Origin: Schistosoma mansoni
Lineage: Eukaryota > Platyhelminthes > Trematoda > Strigeidida > Schistosomatidae
Length of the DNA: 64,000 nt
Reading direction: 5' to 3'
Assembly (NCBI RefSeq): GCF_000237925.1
Contig: NW_017386034.1
Location: forward strand, 186,001 to 250,000
Shown: positions 22,616 to 34,732 of the stretch, piece after piece
Layout: the number at the start of each line of letters is the position of its first letter
Position numbering within the stretch: the stretch's first letter is position 1
Program-made: the position numbers and the translations under genes
Notes under the pieces: generated by a model
What the model was told of the DNA's origin: nothing
Databases searched by the model: none
Seen by the model: the letters and a program-made list of their open reading frames with translations, nothing else

Positions 22616-25600
22616 TTGTTTTATGTTAGAGACAGAAACTCTGGCTTGAATTTCTTGGTGGATACTGGCGCTGCTCTTAGCATCATCCCTCAAAATAAAA
22701 CTGAGATTAGTCGAGAAACATCATCAATTACACTTCAAGCTGCAAATAAAACTAAAATTGCGACATTTGGGCAGAAAAACTTAACCCTAGATTTGGGGTT
22801 CAGGAGGCAATTCCCTTGGGTTTTCACGGTAGCCGACTTAGATCTGGCAATACTGGGGATGGACTTTCTAGAGAGATACGAATTTCTAGTTGACACCAAG
22901 AGACGGCGATTAACACTAAAAGAAACTTCGTATTACACAAAAGGCAAAGAAAGTCACATCAGCTCTCTTAACTTGATTCAAACTCCTCCAGTAACAACAG
23001 CGAAATTCCAAGATATACTCGCGGAATTTCCAAACTTAACTAAACCAAACCCACAGCCTTCTAAAGACAAACTAAAAGTAAGTCACACTATCAAAACCGA
23101 AGGTGCACCGGTTTTTGCAAAACCCAGGAGACTAGCACCAGATAAGCTCAAAATCGCTAGGGCCGAGTTTGATTATATGCTACAACTGGGTATTATCCGT
23201 CCCTCTGATAGCCAATGGGCATCCCCTTTGCATATGGTCCCAAAGAAAAATGAAGGTGACTGGCGACCGTGCGGGGATTACAGAGCCCTCAACCGTCAAA
23301 CCGTACCAGATAGGTACCCAATACCGCATATCCAAGATTTCACAAACGGTTTACAGGGTATGAACATATTCACTAAAATTGACTTAGTCAGGGCATATCA
23401 CAATATCCCAGTGGCTGATGAAGATATCCCCAAGACAGCTATTACAACACCCTTTGGCTTATTCGAGTTTATACGCATGCCATTCGGCCTGAGAAATGCG
23501 GCACAGACATTTCAAAGATTCATAGACAATCTACTTCGAGATATGCCATTTGCGCAGGGGTATATAGACGACTTGTTAATTGCCAGCCCCGATTTGCAAT
23601 CACACGAACAGCATGTAAAAACAGTGTTAAAAAGACTGGATGAACATGGAATAAACATACATAAAAGTAAGTGTGTTTTCGGTGTTCAAACTTTAGAATT
23701 TCTCGGTCACACAATAAGCCCAGAAGGGATTAAACCGATCAAAAAAGAAGTAGACACCATTAAACAATATCCCATACCTAGTTCTCTAACACAACTGAGA
23801 AGTTTTCTAGGTCTAATTAACTTTTATCGCAGATTCATACCAGGTTGTGCACAATTAATGCAACCTTTGACAGATTCACTAAAAGGGAAAACCAAAAGAA
23901 TTCAAACTGTCTTCTGACGCTGTCGAAGCTATTAAACAGCTTAAAGATAAACTAGCTCAAGCAACTACGTTGATGTATCCGAATTCTCTTTCCCCACTTG
24001 CTTTGATGGTGGATGCTTCTGATAAAGCAGTAGGCGGTACCCTTAACCAACTGGTTAAAAACGCCTGGAAACCAATTGCTTTCTTCTCAAAAAGACTCGC
24101 TCCAGCAGAGACAAGGTATTCTACCTTCGGGCGAGAACTTCTTGCAATCTACCTAACCATTAAACACTTCCGACACATGTTAGAAGGCAGGGAATTTATG
24201 GTCTTTACGGATCACAAACCACTAACGAATGCACTAAAAGCGAGAGCTGATAAATACTCACCTCGAGAAGTCCGACACCTTGACTATATATCACAGTTCA
24301 CAAGCGATATCCGACATGTCAAAGGTCAGGACAATCAGGCGGCAGATGCTTTATCTAGGCTAGAAATAAACGTGCTACAGCAGTCTACAGTAAACTTCGA
24401 GACGTTGAGAAACGAACAGGAGCAGGATTTAGAATTACAAAACCTGCTTAAAACAAACAATTCAAGTCTTAATTTAAAACAGTTCCCATCACCTGTCGAT
24501 GGTATTCTAATCTACTGTGACACGACCAAGGCAATGCCGCGACCTTTCGTTCCCAAAAGTATGCGAAAGTTGATATATAATAACTTTCATTCTTTGTCTC
24601 ATCCTGGCGCAAAAGCTTCAACAAAACTAATCAATGCCAGATATATATGGCCGAATTTACAGAAGAATGTACACAAATGGGTTAGAGAGTGTTCAGCATG
24701 TCAACAATCAAAGATAAATCGTCACACAAATTCACCCATAGGTGTTTTCTCGCAACCAGATGCACGTTTTGCCCATGTGCATATCGACTTGGTAGGTCCT
24801 TTACCACGTTCAAACGGTTTTAATTATCTTTTTACATGCATAGATCGATTTACCAGATTCCCTATAGCCATCCCGATAGCGGACATCACAGCGGAAACAG
24901 TAGCCAAAGTTTTCATGCAGAACTGGGTAACCATTTTTGGTACACCTATAACAATAACGACGGATAGAGGAGCGCAATTCGGATCCGAACTATTTAATAA
25001 CTTGGCTAAACTTCTAGGCTCCAATAGGATACGCTGCACTGCATATCATCCTCAGGCTAATGGGATGGTAGAACGTTTTCACCGTCAGCTAAAAACCGCT
25101 CTTATATCTCACTCAAACCCCAATCAGTGGACAGAATTCCTACCGTTAGTTATGTTGGGAATACGAACATCTGTCAAAACTGACGCACAGTGTTCAGCTG
25201 CGGAACTGGTTTTCGGAACAACTCTGAGACTACCAGGTGAATTTATTAACCCTAATACTAACAGTCAAAAACTTAATATAGAAAATTATGTAGATCAACT
25301 ACGAGATCACATGTCTAAACTTAAGCCGATTAATACTCGTGAACAATCGCGCGCCGTATATATACCTAAAGACCTAAGCAATTGCACGCACGTATGGATA
25401 AGATGTGACAAAATAAAAGCACCACTCAGTCCTCCATTTGAAGGTCCTTTCAAAGTCGTCTCAAGAAAATCTAAATATTTCGTGATAGAAAAACATGGAA
25501 ACATCGACACAGTAAGTATTGATAGGCTAAAGCCGGCTTATCTAGATCATGAACCACCATACGTGTTGTTAGATCGTTTAACTGACAAATCCATTACGGA

Positions 25601-25703
25601 ATCAAAATATAATGATGATAAATCTTTACAAATGACTAAAACGGTTCGCTGGGCACATCCGATTAGTCAGTCAAGGATGTTGACAGTTTCGACTGCAGGA
25701 TAA
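22616..25703 (+). other. pol region of the LTR element
   Basis: Domains in order are an aspartic protease ([12 protein letters not shown]), a reverse transcriptase (with [10 protein letters not shown] and the YIDD active-site box), RNase H (MVDASDKAVGG and DHKPL) and an integrase with its zinc-binding HHCC region and catalytic acidic residues (around HIDLVGPLP, TDRGAQFGS and NGMVERFHR). No chromodomain is seen at the C-terminus. The RT, RNase H, integrase order is that of Ty3/gypsy. Confidence 0.9.
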
Positions 25704-27259
25704 ATCTAACCACGTAGCTAATCAGACCCTGCATCTACTTAAAAATATTTTGTTTTCTTCATTCCGCCTCACATACAACTCCCCAGAACTTTTACCTTTG
25801 ATATATAAGTGTTATGTTAAATATTTTTTTTTAAATACTGGACACATAAGCTAGGTATTCCGAAACGATGGCTGAGGATTTTATTCAAACTCGTACAACT
25901 TACACTGGCAAATACAACGAATTCAAAAAGCAACCCAGGCGAGTTTTATAATTTCTTTTTCTGGTTAATTAACTATACTGGCTATACATATATACCATAT
26001 GAACTAATTCTAAAAGTTTTCGGTCGAAGATATGTTTAGTAGCTTGATACAATTACTATGGTCAAGTACTTATTAAAGTTCTCATCATTTTTTTTTTAAA
26101 TTTCTGACATTTAAGAATCAATAACCGTGAAGATATGGTACAGTACGTTACTGTAAGGTTACTATCTTAGCCGCGTTGATTCCACATACCTAATTTTAAA
26201 CACAACGTATAAAAGAACTGTTAAGTAATCATAACATTGAACTGACGATATGACTATCGTGGCTATGTTAACGTTAAACCAATTATTATTAGTGGCCCAT
26301 ACAAAACCCTGGAACTTAACACTAGCGTTATAAAAAAGACATGTTATGTCAATAGCTTATATATATATACTTTTTTTTCTCGGTTTAATAATAACGTAAA
26401 AAGAGTATTTGACACAACTGTACTTGATCCGCATACTCAATGCAATTTTTTGCTTCTTAACCGTATATTCGTTTCCGTTTTGTGGATTACTCTGATGCAC
26501 CCTTGGTTACGCACCTAGTTGTAAAAAGCGGTCATCACTGGCTCAAGGTCATGCACTTGATCGATTTTGTTAAAGAGTCCAACTTCTAGCAAGTTCACCC
26601 TTTTACATATACGCATTACAAAAGAGTTTTTTTTTTGTTGTTGCTGTTTTCATGGTTCTTCGTACACAAGATATCTACACTATGTTTATTTCCTTCCAGG
26701 ATACCAATCCGTTCTGGAGGCCAAGCACTTACATGAACGGAACAATTATCAATTGCATTTATGTATTTCCATTTTGTATCTTATTATTTTATGCAGGCAG
26801 TGGAGCAGTTCTTCAGGTTTGCTTGATTTTCACCATTACCTTTGAAGTAGACTCTTCTTTACTTTTTACTTGAGGGCGACTCAAGAGGCAGGTGAGTAAA
26901 CACCTGATAGCCGGTCTGAGCATGGAAAAATCGTACCTCACCAACATGGTGTTGGGTAGCCCGCTCGCGGCACTTCCTCAGATATTCTTATTCCACATTC
27001 TCACACTTTCTCTTGAAAGCACGCAGCAAACCGTCAGCGATAGTTGTAGAAAAGATCACATGCTACAAAGATGACAAGCTGGTAAATGAAGAGACATCCA
27101 TGGACTATCATTGAAAGCGTTAGTCGTAACTGATTGTAAGTCAAATAGTGAGCGAGTTGATAATTTCGCCTTGGGATGAGAAATAGAACGAAGGTGTTAT
27201 CGATAGATAGGTTAATCGAACCGACGTTCCTACGGAAGTCGATTCTAGGGGGAAGCTAA
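25704..27259 (+). other. Long 3' region of the LTR element without a recognised gene
   Basis: About 1.55 kb lies between the end of pol and the 3' LTR. I see no envelope-like protein. Its first kilobase is AT-rich; the last 400 bases are less so. It ends in the polypurine tract directly before the LTR. Confidence 0.6.
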
Positions 27260-27526
27260 TGTAACAGCTCAGGTTGGTTGGTTAAGAGTTGACCCCAAAC
27301 AACCAAGCATATGCTAAAACAGTATTGTTCAAGTATTCATTCACTTCCTTACCTTTTGTAAGCGTTATATTCCCTACTATCTTATATGGAATGTTGAGAG
27401 CCTTTGTTTGTCTGAACAGATAATCCCACGCTCCACTGTGACTGCGCGAAGATCGAAATAAAGACCTATTCACTACTTCTCTGGTTTCTTCTATCAATAG
27501 CACGAGGGTTACCTATAGGCACGAAA
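27260..27526 (+). repeat. 3' LTR
   Basis: Matches the 5' LTR at all positions by eye. Followed by the AAGT duplication. Confidence 0.92.
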
Positions 27527-27899
27527 AAGTCATGGAAACCAGTGATTCCCATACACGTATCTGCATAATGATTCACTCTCAAAACTATTTAACCGTGTTC
27601 AATACAAGCGTTCGCAGACTTAGAAATACAATTTCCGGGTCATGACATAATTGTCGTCGAAGCAACGAGGCCCGTCGTAGATGTAGACCGTTCTCCAATC
27701 AATGCAGGATACATCTGCATTAAAAATGATAGATTCATAGATCGCAAGGGAATCACACATAGTATTATGTGTTAGAGATCACATTCGTGTGCAATCGTGC
27801 ACATCAAAGGTGCATGACAGGGGAGGTAGCTTGCAAATTTAACTCGAGACATGGCTTAGTGGCTATAGGAGGAATATGTCTCAGTCCACGTTGCCGTGC

Positions 27900-28100
27900 T
27901 AACGACCATGTATTAGGCAATATCTGTTCTTGGAGTAAGGCTCGATCTTCAAGCTGACATAGTCGAATTCATTAGATGGTCCCAAAGTTGGGGCTTAAAG
28001 ATTAACTTTAGAAAGAGTGTGTCAATACAAATCCGACGCAGCAATAATTCCCACTATCAATATATGGTTGTGGAAATTTTTCAGCTGTAATTGGGACCAT
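27900..28100 (+). pseudogene. LINE reverse transcriptase fragment (thumb region)
   Basis: Plus-strand codons read VEFIRWSQSWGLKINFRKSV and then SIQIRR. This is the W-(S/T)-x2-W-G-L-x-(I/F)-N-x-x-K-(S/T) motif that follows the FADD box in CR1/Jockey-type LINEs. Flanking sequence is too decayed to extend. Confidence 0.5.
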
Positions 28101-28124
28101 GAATAGATCGGCGTTAGACAATCA

Positions 28125-28199
28125 GGGAAAACCTGAAAGCACTAGACAGCCGTTTCGCCCCAGTATGCAGCTCTTTTACAGGGTGCATCCACATGATAA
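28125..28199 (-). repeat. SM-alpha 3' fragment, decayed
   Basis: The minus strand keeps the stem II and stem I neighbourhood (GGGGCGAAACGGCTGTCTAG and GTGCTTTCAGGTTTTCC), but the CTGANGA half is degraded. It lies head to head with the next copy. Confidence 0.6.
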
Positions 28200-28560
28200 T
28201 TATCATGAGCTTACTAGTGACTAGCTTCGAGAGGCAATTCTCAGAGTTCTGGTGAGGAGGCATGGCCAGTGGAGTTCAGCGTTGCCGCGTGTGAAACAGC
28301 TACTCACCGAAGACAATGGAATATGTTCGTGGAATAACGTGGATTGGTTGGCATTAGACATTAACATCGCTGGATCCAAGCTCAGTGGTTTATAGGTTAA
28401 GCGTTCACGCGCGGGGCTGAGTGTCATGTGTTCAAATCCCGCGTGCGGGGTCGTGGGTGCACACTTACTAGGAGTCCCATACATAGACGAGACGGCTGTC
28501 CACTGCTACTGGGTTCTCAATGGCGGTTTAGCGCTGATCGGTTCATGATCTCGAATAAAA
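28200..28560 (+). mobile_element. SM-alpha type SINE, long but decayed copy
   Basis: The plus strand contains the head (TAGTGACTAGCTTCGAGAGG), CAGTGGAGTTC, the GTGGATTGGTTGGCATTAGAC linker, an A-box region (AGCTCAGTGGTTTATAGG), a B box (TGTTCAAATCCC) and the ribozyme neighbourhood (CTAGGAGTCCCATACATAGA then CGAGACGG). The CTGANGA and GAAA motifs are both damaged, so the ribozyme is dead. It helps define the full-length unit at roughly 360 bases. Confidence 0.75.
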
Positions 28561-28629
28561 TTGCCAATATACCGCCAACAGTACATCGTTCCAGTGCGGG
28601 CAGGAACACAAAGACTTAATGATAATAAG

Positions 28630-29160
28630 TCATGACTTAAAAAAACTGCACATTCCAACGCGGCAACCGTAATAAGGTTTTCGAGCGTTTCGATCACTTC
28701 GTCGAGCATTCATATAGTCTGGCGAGATGTTGCGGATATTATACCCCGCCCATGTTAGACCGCACTTACAGCATTGCGTCCATATACCTAGTCCATGTCT
28801 TAATAAAGATACTAACACACTTGAGCGTATGTATCGTGAGAAGACAAAGTTGGTGAAAAGTCTCTTCAGACCACTTTAAGATGAGTGCTTAAGACGTCTG
28901 AACATTTTCCTCTAATCGTATCGTAGAGCGCTAGGTGAACTTATATCGGCACTTCATATCTGGGTATTATTATTCCTGATCTTTTTGATCTCTCCAGAAC
29001 TAATCATCTCCGAGATCATAGCACTGGGGTTTCATTTATTTTTTATCAGGTAGTCAATGACCGAGATGCTTTACCCGAATAAGTGATATTAGCCTCGTCA
29101 GTGAACATTTCAAGCAAGCTGTAAGGACTTACTCAGGTCCAACGACCCATCACCCATTTT
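28630..29160 (+). pseudogene. CR1-like LINE, C-terminal RT fragment (old)
   Basis: The plus strand reads AHVRPHLQHCV, TLERMYR, ECLRRLNIF, SYRRALGELI and VNDRDALPE in order, across shifted frames. This is the C-terminal part of CR1-like polymerases after the RT (compare RPHLECG, DTLERIQRR, EERLQSLNLYPLEYRR, RLRGDL at 32.6-32.8 kb). Heavily decayed and of a different subfamily from the next element. Confidence 0.65.
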
Positions 29161-29209
29161 AATGATGACTGAAGACTATGGTTTAAAGTCTTACTCTAAA
29201 TACGGAAAA

Positions 29210-29585
29210 TATAACCTTGCATTGGTAACATTGAAGCACATTCAAGTCTCATGAAGGGTGCCTTCAATCACTGAACTTTTACTCATCAAGGTATAGGCGT
29301 CTTGGAGGTGACTTTCTAATGACTTACAGCATTCTAAACACTTTTGTTCATCCTCTCTGATACCTGCTTAACCTCAACCACAACACAAACCTTAGGCGTA
29401 ACACCCAGAGACTCAAGACACATCATAGCAGAACAGACTGAAGACACACCTTCTACTCCTGAAGAGCAGTCAAATGCTGAAATTCACTGATGGACAAGCT
29501 AGTTCAGGAGAACTCCCAAGAGACCCTTAAGAGGAAACTGGACATATTCTGAAGGATAAAGAACAGAACAGAAATCAATTACGGT
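29210..29585 (+). pseudogene. CR1-like LINE tail, interrupted by the younger LINE
   Basis: Parallels 32550-33065, with deletions: CTTGCATTGGTAACATTGAA, GGCGTCTTGGAGGTGACTTT, CTTAGGCGTAACACCCAGA, GAAATTCACTGATGGACAAG and AAGAGGAAACTGGACATATT. It stops where the 3' untranslated part should begin. The continuation is found at 33231-33375, beyond the inserted LINE. Confidence 0.7.
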
Positions 29586-29607
29586 TCGTGACGACTCTGT
29601 CATAATT

Positions 29608-30252
29608 ATGAACCTTATTGACAACCCTGACCTTCCTCTCAGTTTGCAGGACAAAAGTGATAGGATGCTCTGGGGAGAATTGAACAAGAAGCTTGAACGC
29701 CCTAGAATAGAGCCTTTGACGGTCACACGGCTCACTCGGGGGAAGGGCTCTAATCACCAAAACCACCCGAGGCTACTTCGTGTAACACTTATGAATACTT
29801 CCGAAGTAGAGGACGTTCTGCTAGCTTGTCACCTACTGAAATCCGATGGGGACGTAAGAATACTGCCCGATATACCGTATTCTGAACGACATCTCATCCG
29901 GAACATCCCTAAGGAATCTCGAGAGACGTTTTTCCGCGGAAGAAACATTATTGTGCAAGGTGCACCGGAAAAAATGAACCCAGCTCAAGCTATCTCTGAT
30001 ATTCGGGAATGGAAATTCATTAAGCACTTCTTGAAACCCAAAATCATACTGACCCAACAGGTGACGCGACTAGCCAAGAAAGACAGAGACTCTAGACCCC
30101 GACTATTGAGGATAACCTTCCCCTCCTCCTATATGGCGGCTGCAACTCTGGAAGCATTTCGGGCCAATAGACGATGGTTGCCAACTGGTATCCGCATGTA
30201 TACGGATAGCCACACGACAGCAGGATCAAGCGCAAACGCAAACTGGAGCTGA
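29608..30252 (+). pseudogene. ORF1 of the CR1-like LINE
   Basis: 214 codons starting at ATG in the context AATTATGAACC. The protein is rich in Arg and Leu. A central section (SDGDVRILPDIPYSERHLIR) matches no domain I can name with certainty, but it belongs to the nucleic-acid-binding ORF1 class by position. It is intact here, while ORF2 is broken. The true 5' end of the element may be missing, since only about 20 bases precede the ATG. Confidence 0.55.
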
Positions 30253-31932
30253 CAATTCCACTTATGTACTGTCTTGATCATAAAAAAACGCGTAAAGGAC
30301 AGGGAATACCAACTCGGTAAACATTGTATTGATGGGCTACCTGTTAACTCACGCAAGGCTCATAAAGACACACGGGAAGAAGCTCACGCGTTCCAAATTG
30401 AAAGCACAAAGTGCTTATACATGAACGCCGCGTGTTTGCCAAACAAAATGGATGAGCTACGTGAACTTAGCAACGCTAATGATGCCCGTCTGATAGGAAT
30501 ATCAGAAACTTGGATAACGTCTCAGTTTACGGACCAGGAGTTAGCGGTAACTGGAATGTCTTTGTTTCGCAACGACAGGAAAATTGGAATGGGGACGGGG
30601 TAGCATTATACATACGGTCATGCCTGGAGGCGCACCAACTTCACAACCAAGAGTTTCTCAATCTTGATGAACCAATATGGTGCTCAATAAGATTGTCTAC
30701 CACCTCTAGGTGTCTAGTTGGGGTCATCTACAGGAAACCCACTGCTGGCATCGAGTATGACAACCCGCTCTACGCGTTTCGGATTCTCTCATATCCTGAT
30801 TCTAGGGGACTTCAATCTTTCCAGAATTAACTTTGCTGAACATACCTACATTGGAGGTGACAACTCTACTGAAGCTCAGTTCTTCAACCCCATTGATGAT
30901 CTGGGATTATTCGAAAGTGTGAAGTCGGCAACTCGTTGGAGAAACAGTCAGACGCCGTCGCACTTAGACTGGGAATTCACAAATGAAGAATTCCTAGTCG
31001 ACGACCTCTCAATTCTGGCTCCCCTGGGAATAGTGATCACGCCGTCCTATCCTTCAGTCTTGTCAGCGAAATTGAGCTAAGATATTCCACCAACAACAGA
31101 CGCTGGAATCTCAAACGGTTGAATGTGTTAGCTTTGCATGACTATCTACAACAGGTGGATTGGGATGTTCACCCTCAACTTGAAGTAGATGATCATCAGG
31201 ATTTCTTACTGCACACGCTCTTATGTGCTACTAAGCATTCGGTTCCTCAAATGGTCCCAAAAAGCTACAAAAAACCTCCAATCATCAAGAACCGCACTCT
31301 TCGTTTGCTAAGCCACAAAAGGCACTGTTGGGCGGAATATAAACGAACTGATAACAACGGCGCGTTCAGGCAATACAAACATATAAGGAACATATGCACA
31401 AAGGCAATAAGAGAAGAAAGACTTCAGTACCAGACCAAGCTTATCAATAAATTTGTCTCTAACCCGAAAAGCTTATTCAGTTACGCAGCTTCTCTTCGAC
31501 AAGGCAAAACTGGAGTTTCCCAACTGCTAGGTCCTAATGGTCCGACCAATAACTACGGTGATGCCGCGAATTTTTTGGCTGAACAATACTATCGGACATT
31601 TCAGCCGACCCACATCAACTATACTGATGAAAGCTTCACCTGCGCCTGCAAAGGACTTTCCGAAGTGTACCTGAGCGCTAACCTGGTGCTCCACTTAGCG
31701 TGATGTTTACACACTCGCTAAGCCGAGGCAAACTGCTGGAAATTCGGAAGCTGGCTCATATCACACCAATTTTCGAAGGAGGTCGACGCAGTGAACTCTC
31801 AAGCTACCGACCAGTGGCCCTTCTCTCCATACCTTCAAAAATTATGGAGTCTCTAATATACGACGGCAAACACGAATACCTATTATCCCTAAAGTTCTCA
31901 CCTCAACAGTATGGTTTCAGTAAGGGTCATTC

Positions 31933-32979
31933 TTGTGTGACCAACCTGTTGACTGGGTGGATAGATGGACAACCATCCTTGATCGCAAGGGGAAGGTTGA
32001 CGTCATTTACCTGGATTTCTCAAAAGTTTTTGATAGGGTCAACCACATATGTCTTATCAATAAGCTTAGACGATTGAGTATCAAACCTCCTATGATTGAC
32101 TGGCTCGCTTCATATTTAGAAAAACGACATTTTAAGGTCACGGTTAACTTCACTCTCTCTCAGGCTATGGAATGTCCTAGTGGGGTCCCCCAGGGCTCAA
32201 TACTAGAACCTCTTCTCTTCTTGATTTACATTAACGATTGTCCACAACAAGTTCCATCTGACTTATTGCTTTTTGCTGATGATGTGAAACTTTGGAGAGA
32301 GATACGCAACCAAAAGGATGTACTAGCACTTCAGGAGGATCTGACTCGACTTCAAAGTTGGACAAACAACACCGGACTTACCTTCAACACTACAAAGTGC
32401 AAAGTAGTCCATCTGCGACATGTTGCAGACTATAGTTACAACTTAGGAAACTCCTCTCTAGAAGTTTCTCAAGTCGAAAAAGATTCAGGAGTGTTCATAC
32501 CCTACGACTTGAAATCGTACGCTAACTGTGACAAAAACGCATTTCAAGCAAACCTTGTACTGGTAACATTGAAGCGCATTTTCGGCCAGTTTGACAGTAG
32601 AACTTTCCACATAATCTTCAACAGTTGTATTCGTCCCCATTTAGAGTGCGGAAACATAGTATTTCCCCCCTCCCTCCAAAAGGATAAGGACACTCTGGAA
32701 CGTATCCAACGTCGAGCCACGAAATCAGTTCGGGGACTCAAATTCAAACCTTATGAAGAGCGCCTCCAATCACTTAACCTTTACCCGTTAGAGTACAGGC
32801 GTCTTAGAGGTGACCTTCTTATGACTTGCAGTATCCTTAACACTTCTGGTCATCCCCTTAAACATCTTCTTAAGCTTAGTCATAACACTAACCTAAGAGG
32901 TAACACCCAGAAACTGGAGACCCAACATATCAGAACAGACTGTATACACAACTACTCCGTAAGAGTTGTCAAATGCTGA
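31933..32979 (+). pseudogene. ORF2 reverse transcriptase core and C-terminus of the CR1-like LINE
   Basis: The longest open part of ORF2 (348 codons). Visible RT blocks are DVIYLDFSKVFDRV (block A), SGVPQGSILEPLLFLIYIND (block B) and FADDVKLW (catalytic), followed by GLTFNTTKCK and a CR1-type C-terminal domain. Block A has V where A is usual (FSKAFD). Because the endonuclease lies in other frames, this copy cannot make a full ORF2. Confidence 0.8.
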
Positions 32980-33230
32980 GATTCGCTGCCGACTGAGCTG
33001 GTCCAAGAGACTTCCCAGGAGTCCTTTAAGAGGAAACTTGACCTATTCTTGAGGACTAAGGATAACAAATTATTATGATTTACCAAATACTTTTTCCTCT
33101 ATTATCGTTAATATACCTAGGTTATTGCCTGGAGGTATTGGTGATCCACTGCTACTAGACACGGGAGCCCGTTAGGTGAGAACTTCTTTTATTCCGTCCA
33201 TAATCATTTGAACCATTTGAATTGCACTAA

Positions 33231-33375
33231 AATTTACTGATATTTCTCTTTTTATCGTCCAATATACCCAAGTCCCTACCTGAGGACATAGGTGATTCAT
33301 TGCTACTAAATACGGAAGCATGTTAAGCAAAATCTTCTTCTATTCCGTCCAGAACCATTTTAACCATTTAAAGAT
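33231..33375 (+). repeat. Second CR1-like LINE 3' end (continuation of the older copy)
   Basis: Parallels 33085-33228: TATCGTCCAATATACCCAAG, GGTGATTCATTGCTACTAAA, CTTCTATTCCGTCCAGAACC, then the tail ATTTTAACCATTTAAA. It supplies just the 3' untranslated part that 29210-29585 lacks. Confidence 0.7.
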
Positions 33376-34625
33376 TTCAAATACGTAACAATACTACATA
33401 TCCAATCTGGCGTTATTATGAAACTTAGTAGTTACCTAGTTGCCTTGTCCGTCCAAGTATAAACACACTGTATTATGATCAGTTCACTGTAAGTATTCAC
33501 GAAATCCTCTAGAAATACGTAGATTACTATGAATAAGTCCGAAAAAGTATTTATCTTTAGTGGTCGATGTAATTAACCAAGAGGAATGTCAGTCTTCAGT
33601 GTGAACGTAACTAAGGAGAATGTCGGTTTTAGCCCCGAAGCATAGAGATAATTCAGTAATGATGATAGAAGCCTAGGTGGGCTTTAACAGTGAAGTCAGC
33701 AAGTCTAAGGACCTGCACTTATCTTCGTGGTTCGTAGTGCTTCGAAAATAAATTCATCTCCCGTCGGATATCCGACGTTGCTATATATATATCAATAGAA
33801 AGTATTTATAATAAAATTTTTGGCAGTGACTTTCAGAAAAAAATGCTCCAAGTATAATTAGGTTTGGTCTTAAGACCAAATTAGTTTTCGAAAATTCCGA
33901 GATTATTCTGGGTGATAAGTCCATCAAATAAATTACAGGGAAAGACATGCCTGTATCAGCACTCACAATTGATAGTACCATAGGGAACCAATCCTACATT
34001 GAACGTATCCAAAAACACTAATATGTTTGTGTTGGCGGAAAACTACAGTAATTTTTGATTCTACATCACATAACACTGAATTAAGCTATTTATAATGATA
34101 AAATGTCCAGACGTAGGCTTATGTTTTCTAAAGGATTAAATTTCGGTCTGTAAAATTTTATTACTAGCTGTACTCGAGGACAAATCAAAGCTTGTGTAAT
34201 TAACTTAAACCTTTTTAGAGTAGGGGCTAAAGCTGCTAAAATTTTTACCGGTCAAAAATCCTCTTTCTCGAGTAATTTTTACATTTTGTTAACTCGAATC
34301 ACCACAATATATAAGGAACGTTTCTTTGTCTGTGAAAACATGGTTAACTCTCACCGTCCCATTAAATGTTAACAATCTCCATATTCGACTAAGAATTTGT
34401 ATTATTTCTTTGCTTCCTTGTATTTGTCCTCAGTGTGCTTTATTGAGGTCATTTGAATTCACGATCATTACATCACACAACTTAGCAAAGTCAACGTATA
34501 ATGGAATCGACAAACTTACGTGTTGAAAATAATGTTAGACTTTGGAAGATATCCTAATAATCAACATTTACACAGAAGTTCACTGTGTTTGATTTACTCT
34601 AAAACATTCACTTTTTCTGTTTTAG
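33376..34625. other. Spacer upstream of the caspase gene
   Basis: No coding block or repeat recognised. It ends in TTTTTCTGTTTTAG at 34612-34625, a good splice acceptor (cis or spliced-leader trans). Confidence 0.5.
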
Positions 34626-34626
34626 G
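34612..34626 (+). promoter_or_regulatory. Candidate splice acceptor in front of the caspase exon
   Basis: A pyrimidine-rich tract ends in TTTTAG at 34625, about 107 bases before the start codon. An in-frame stop (TAG, 34628-34630) follows, so any upstream exon would be untranslated, or the site could accept a trans-spliced leader, which many schistosome mRNAs carry. Confidence 0.4.
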
Positions 34627-34732
34627 TTAGTCTTCTACGTGTAACCAGAAGTACTGTTATCATTTGGTTCCTCTGTCCTCTCAACATTCCTCTTACCGAT
34701 TCACTTGTTGGACACTTTTTTTCTGTGTTCAT

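Larger units (their letters stand above)
21258..27526 (+). mobile_element. Ty3/gypsy LTR retrotransposon, CsRn1-like, young copy
   Basis: A 6.27 kb element bounded by two 267-base LTRs that look identical by eye, flanked by the 4-bp duplication AAGT (21254-21257 and 27527-27530). Parts in order: 5' LTR, primer-binding site starting TGGTGAGCCC at 21526, gag, pol with protease, reverse transcriptase, RNase H and integrase, about 1.55 kb without a recognised gene, a purine tract (AGGGGGAAG), 3' LTR. The gag zinc motif is of CHCC spacing, which is known from the CsRn1 clade of flatworm gypsy elements. Identical LTRs imply a very recent insertion. The copy looks almost whole, with roughly two or three breaks in its coding region. 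Confidence 0.9.
29586..33230 (+). mobile_element. CR1-like LINE, about 3.6 kb, with ORF1 and ORF2
   Basis: ORF1 (29608-30252, 214 codons) is open. ORF2 runs from about 30380 to 32979: an apurinic-type endonuclease (CLYMNAACLPNKMDELREL, IGISETWI, LILGDFNLS) then a reverse transcriptase (YLDFSKVFDRVNH, PSGVPQGSILEP, LLLFADDVKLW). The C-terminus reads IRPHLECGN and FKRKLDLFLRTKD (the latter beyond the last open frame). ORF2 is broken by about five frame changes, near 30.6, 30.8, 31.1, 31.7 and 31.95 kb, and a stop at 32977-32979 precedes the usual end. The 3' end carries the ATTTGAACCATTTGAA tail repeat. Family CR1-like (schistosome SR1/Perere kind); exact name not assigned. Confidence 0.85.

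Noticed and set aside
26567-26873. Hydrophobic frames downstream of pol as an envelope gene
   Set aside because: No signal-peptide plus ectodomain layout, no cysteine pattern, and the frames are set by T-rich sequence.
34664-34732. N-terminal extension of the caspase from an upstream TTG
   Set aside because: The CARD begins at the ATG at 34733, and an extension would need a non-ATG start.
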